Assembly: GCA_043798375.1 (NCBI GenBank)
Contig: JAZDOS010000013.1
Location: 1-7,023, forward strand
DNA from: JAPLMI01 sp043798375
Lineage (GTDB): Bacteria; Omnitrophota; Gorgyraeia; 2-01-FULL-45-10
Direction of reading: 5' to 3'
Length of the DNA: 7,023 nucleotides
Shown here in pieces: positions 6,089 through 7,023 of this stretch. Under the pieces are notes generated by a model. That model was not told the origin of the DNA. It did no database searches and worked only from the letters and a program-made list of their open reading frames with translations. The number at the start of each line of letters is the position of its first letter. Positions within the stretch are counted from its first letter, which is position 1. The translations under genes were made by a program, and so were the position numbers.

Positions 6089-7023
6089 ATGCAACAACGA
6101 GACGCTGCCGCTGAAAATATTCTTAAAGGTATAAAGATCGCTCTGGTCGTTGCGCCTGTTTCAGGCGGCGCTCTTTATGATGATTGGGATCTATCTGAGG
6201 TTGATAGCGTCAGCCCGCCGATGGGCCTGCTTTGGCTGGCGGGCATGGTTCGCAAAAACGGTGGTATAGCTACGATCCATGACGCGTACGCGCGCCGGAT
6301 AGACATCGAGGCGATTATCGACGAATTAAGCGGTATTTCTCCGGATGTTATCGGTGTGAGCGCCACGAGCTGCTCTTATCCCGCGGCCAAGCGGCTGATC
6401 GAGCGGTTAAAGGAGCGGATGCCGCGGATACCTGTTGTATTAGGAGGTGTCCACGTAACAGCACTCCCTCAGGCTGTTATAGACGATCTCCCTGGGCTTG
6501 ATTTCGGAGTTTTGAGAGAGGGGGAGGTCACGCTTGTGGAGCTCTTAGCCGCCATAGTCCGCGGAGGCGATTTCTCCAAGATCCCCGGTATCATCTTTCG
6601 CAAAGGTGGGGATATAGTCAAGACTCCGGAAAGGGAGTTTCTGCGAGACCTTGATTCCTTGCCTAAGCCGGCATGGGATCTTTTACCGTCGTTTCCGGGG
6701 CCCTACAGCCTCTCGCCTATAGGGACCAGAAGTGCTAAGTCGGCCAGCCTGATAACTTCCCGCGGATGCCCGGGGCAGTGCCGTTTTTGCGATGTAGGCG
6801 CTATGGGTAAGATCGTGAGAGTTTTTAGCGCCGATTATGTCTTGGAGATGGTTGAATACCTTATCACTCATTGCGGTATACGGGATTTTCTCATTTACGA
6901 CGACAATTTTGTCACAGTCAGACCTCGTGTGAGAAAAATTTGTGAGGCTATAATTGACCGGCGGTGGAATATCCAATGGTCATGCAGTGCGCGCGTCGAC
7001 ATGGTAGACCCTGAGCTGTTGGC
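6089..7023 (+). CDS. B12-binding-domain radical SAM protein, N-terminal part (3' truncated)
   Basis: The frame is open from ATG 6089 to the right edge, giving 311 complete codons and no stop. An N-terminal cobalamin-binding-like Rossmann domain covers about residues 15-160. Its visible features are SPPMGLLWLAGMV (42-54), PDVIGVSATS, a VVLGGVHVTALP strand-turn, and a REGEVTLVELL segment. The DxHxxG motif of base-off B12 binders is not seen, as is common in this radical SAM group. A linker with LDSLPKPAWDLLP leads to the radical SAM core. There SRGCPGQCRFC carries the CxxxCxxC cluster ligands C227, C231 and C234, which bind the 4Fe-4S cluster that cleaves SAM. IYDDNF and a later W-S-C-S-A-R-V-D strand follow, typical of the TIM-barrel core. 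Family members are usually about 450-550 residues, so a third or more is missing. Relatives include methyltransferases and ring-forming enzymes of lipid, pigment and antibiotic pathways; the reaction here cannot be assigned. Its place directly behind the YfhO-like gene suggests a role in the same glycan or lipid pathway. Confidence 0.9.
   Translation, partial: MQQRDAAAENILKGIKIALVVAPVSGGALYDDWDLSEVDSVSPPMGLLWLAGMVRKNGGIATIHDAYARRIDIEAIIDELSGISPDVIGVSATSCSYPAAKRLIERLKERMPRIPVVLGGVHVTALPQAVIDDLPGLDFGVLREGEVTLVELLAAIVRGGDFSKIPGIIFRKGGDIVKTPEREFLRDLDSLPKPAWDLLPSFPGPYSLSPIGTRSAKSASLITSRGCPGQCRFCDVGAMGKIVRVFSADYVLEMVEYLITHCGIRDFLIYDDNFVTVRPRVRKICEAIIDRRWNIQWSCSARVDMVDPELL

Larger units (their letters stand above)
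1..7023 (+). other. Interior of a single glycan-related operon
   Basis: All six genes are on the plus strand. Gene junctions are ATGA (841-844), GTGA (1587-1590), a 1-base gap or 58-base gap depending on the epimerase start (after 2525), 8 bases (3688-3695) and 8 bases (6081-6088). None leaves room for a standard promoter or a stem-loop with T-run terminator, and none was found. Longest stretch without assigned coding sequence is 2526-2583, which may itself be coding. The operon promoter and terminator must lie outside the window, unless internal promoters sit inside genes. Confidence 0.75.

Noticed and set aside
6283..6292. 10-base palindrome CGCGTACGCG
   Set aside because: It is inside the radical SAM coding sequence, has no partner copies nearby in a regulatory position, and is expected by chance in GC-rich codons.

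Overview
The window is one unbroken run of six plus-strand genes with almost no intergenic DNA. The first gene is cut off by the left edge and the last by the right edge. Junctions are tight: an ATGA overlap, a GTGA overlap, a close or overlapping start, an 8-base gap, and a ribosome binding site overlapping the preceding stop codon. It therefore reads as the interior of a single operon. No promoter, terminator, RNA gene, mobile element or CRISPR array is visible.

Layout: (1) the C-terminal part of a multi-membrane-span GT39/GT-C-like glycosyltransferase, positions 1-844; (2) a class I SAM-dependent methyltransferase, 841-1590; (3) a polysaccharide deacetylase of the NodB/CE4 type, 1587-2525; (4) a WecB-type UDP-N-acetylglucosamine 2-epimerase, most likely 2584-3687; (5) a 794-residue YfhO-like membrane protein, 3696-6080; (6) the N-terminal 311 complete codons of a B12-binding-domain radical SAM protein, 6089 to the right edge. 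Gene 6 has no stop codon in the window and is clearly coding.

Together the genes suggest a cell-surface or lipid-linked glycan locus. In this inferred scheme the epimerase supplies a nucleotide sugar (UDP-ManNAc type), the deacetylase and methyltransferase tailor sugar or lipid-linked intermediates in the cytoplasm, and the two polytopic GT-C-like proteins transfer lipid-linked sugars on the outer face of the membrane. The radical SAM protein may add a further modification such as methylation, but its substrate cannot be read from the sequence. No cytoplasmic Leloir glycosyltransferase, flippase or polymerase is seen here, so those would lie outside the window.

The organism appears to be a bacterium with mid-range GC, G-rich ribosome binding sites and frequent non-ATG starts. 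The gene mix, and the LHRPSNVD variant of the epimerase histidine motif, resemble uncultured lineages such as Candidatus Omnitrophota or other PVC/delta-type environmental bacteria. This is an impression from family resemblance, not a demonstrated assignment. No clearly new system is evident. The main points of interest are the gene combination, non-canonical active-site motifs in three proteins, and an uncertain start for the epimerase.
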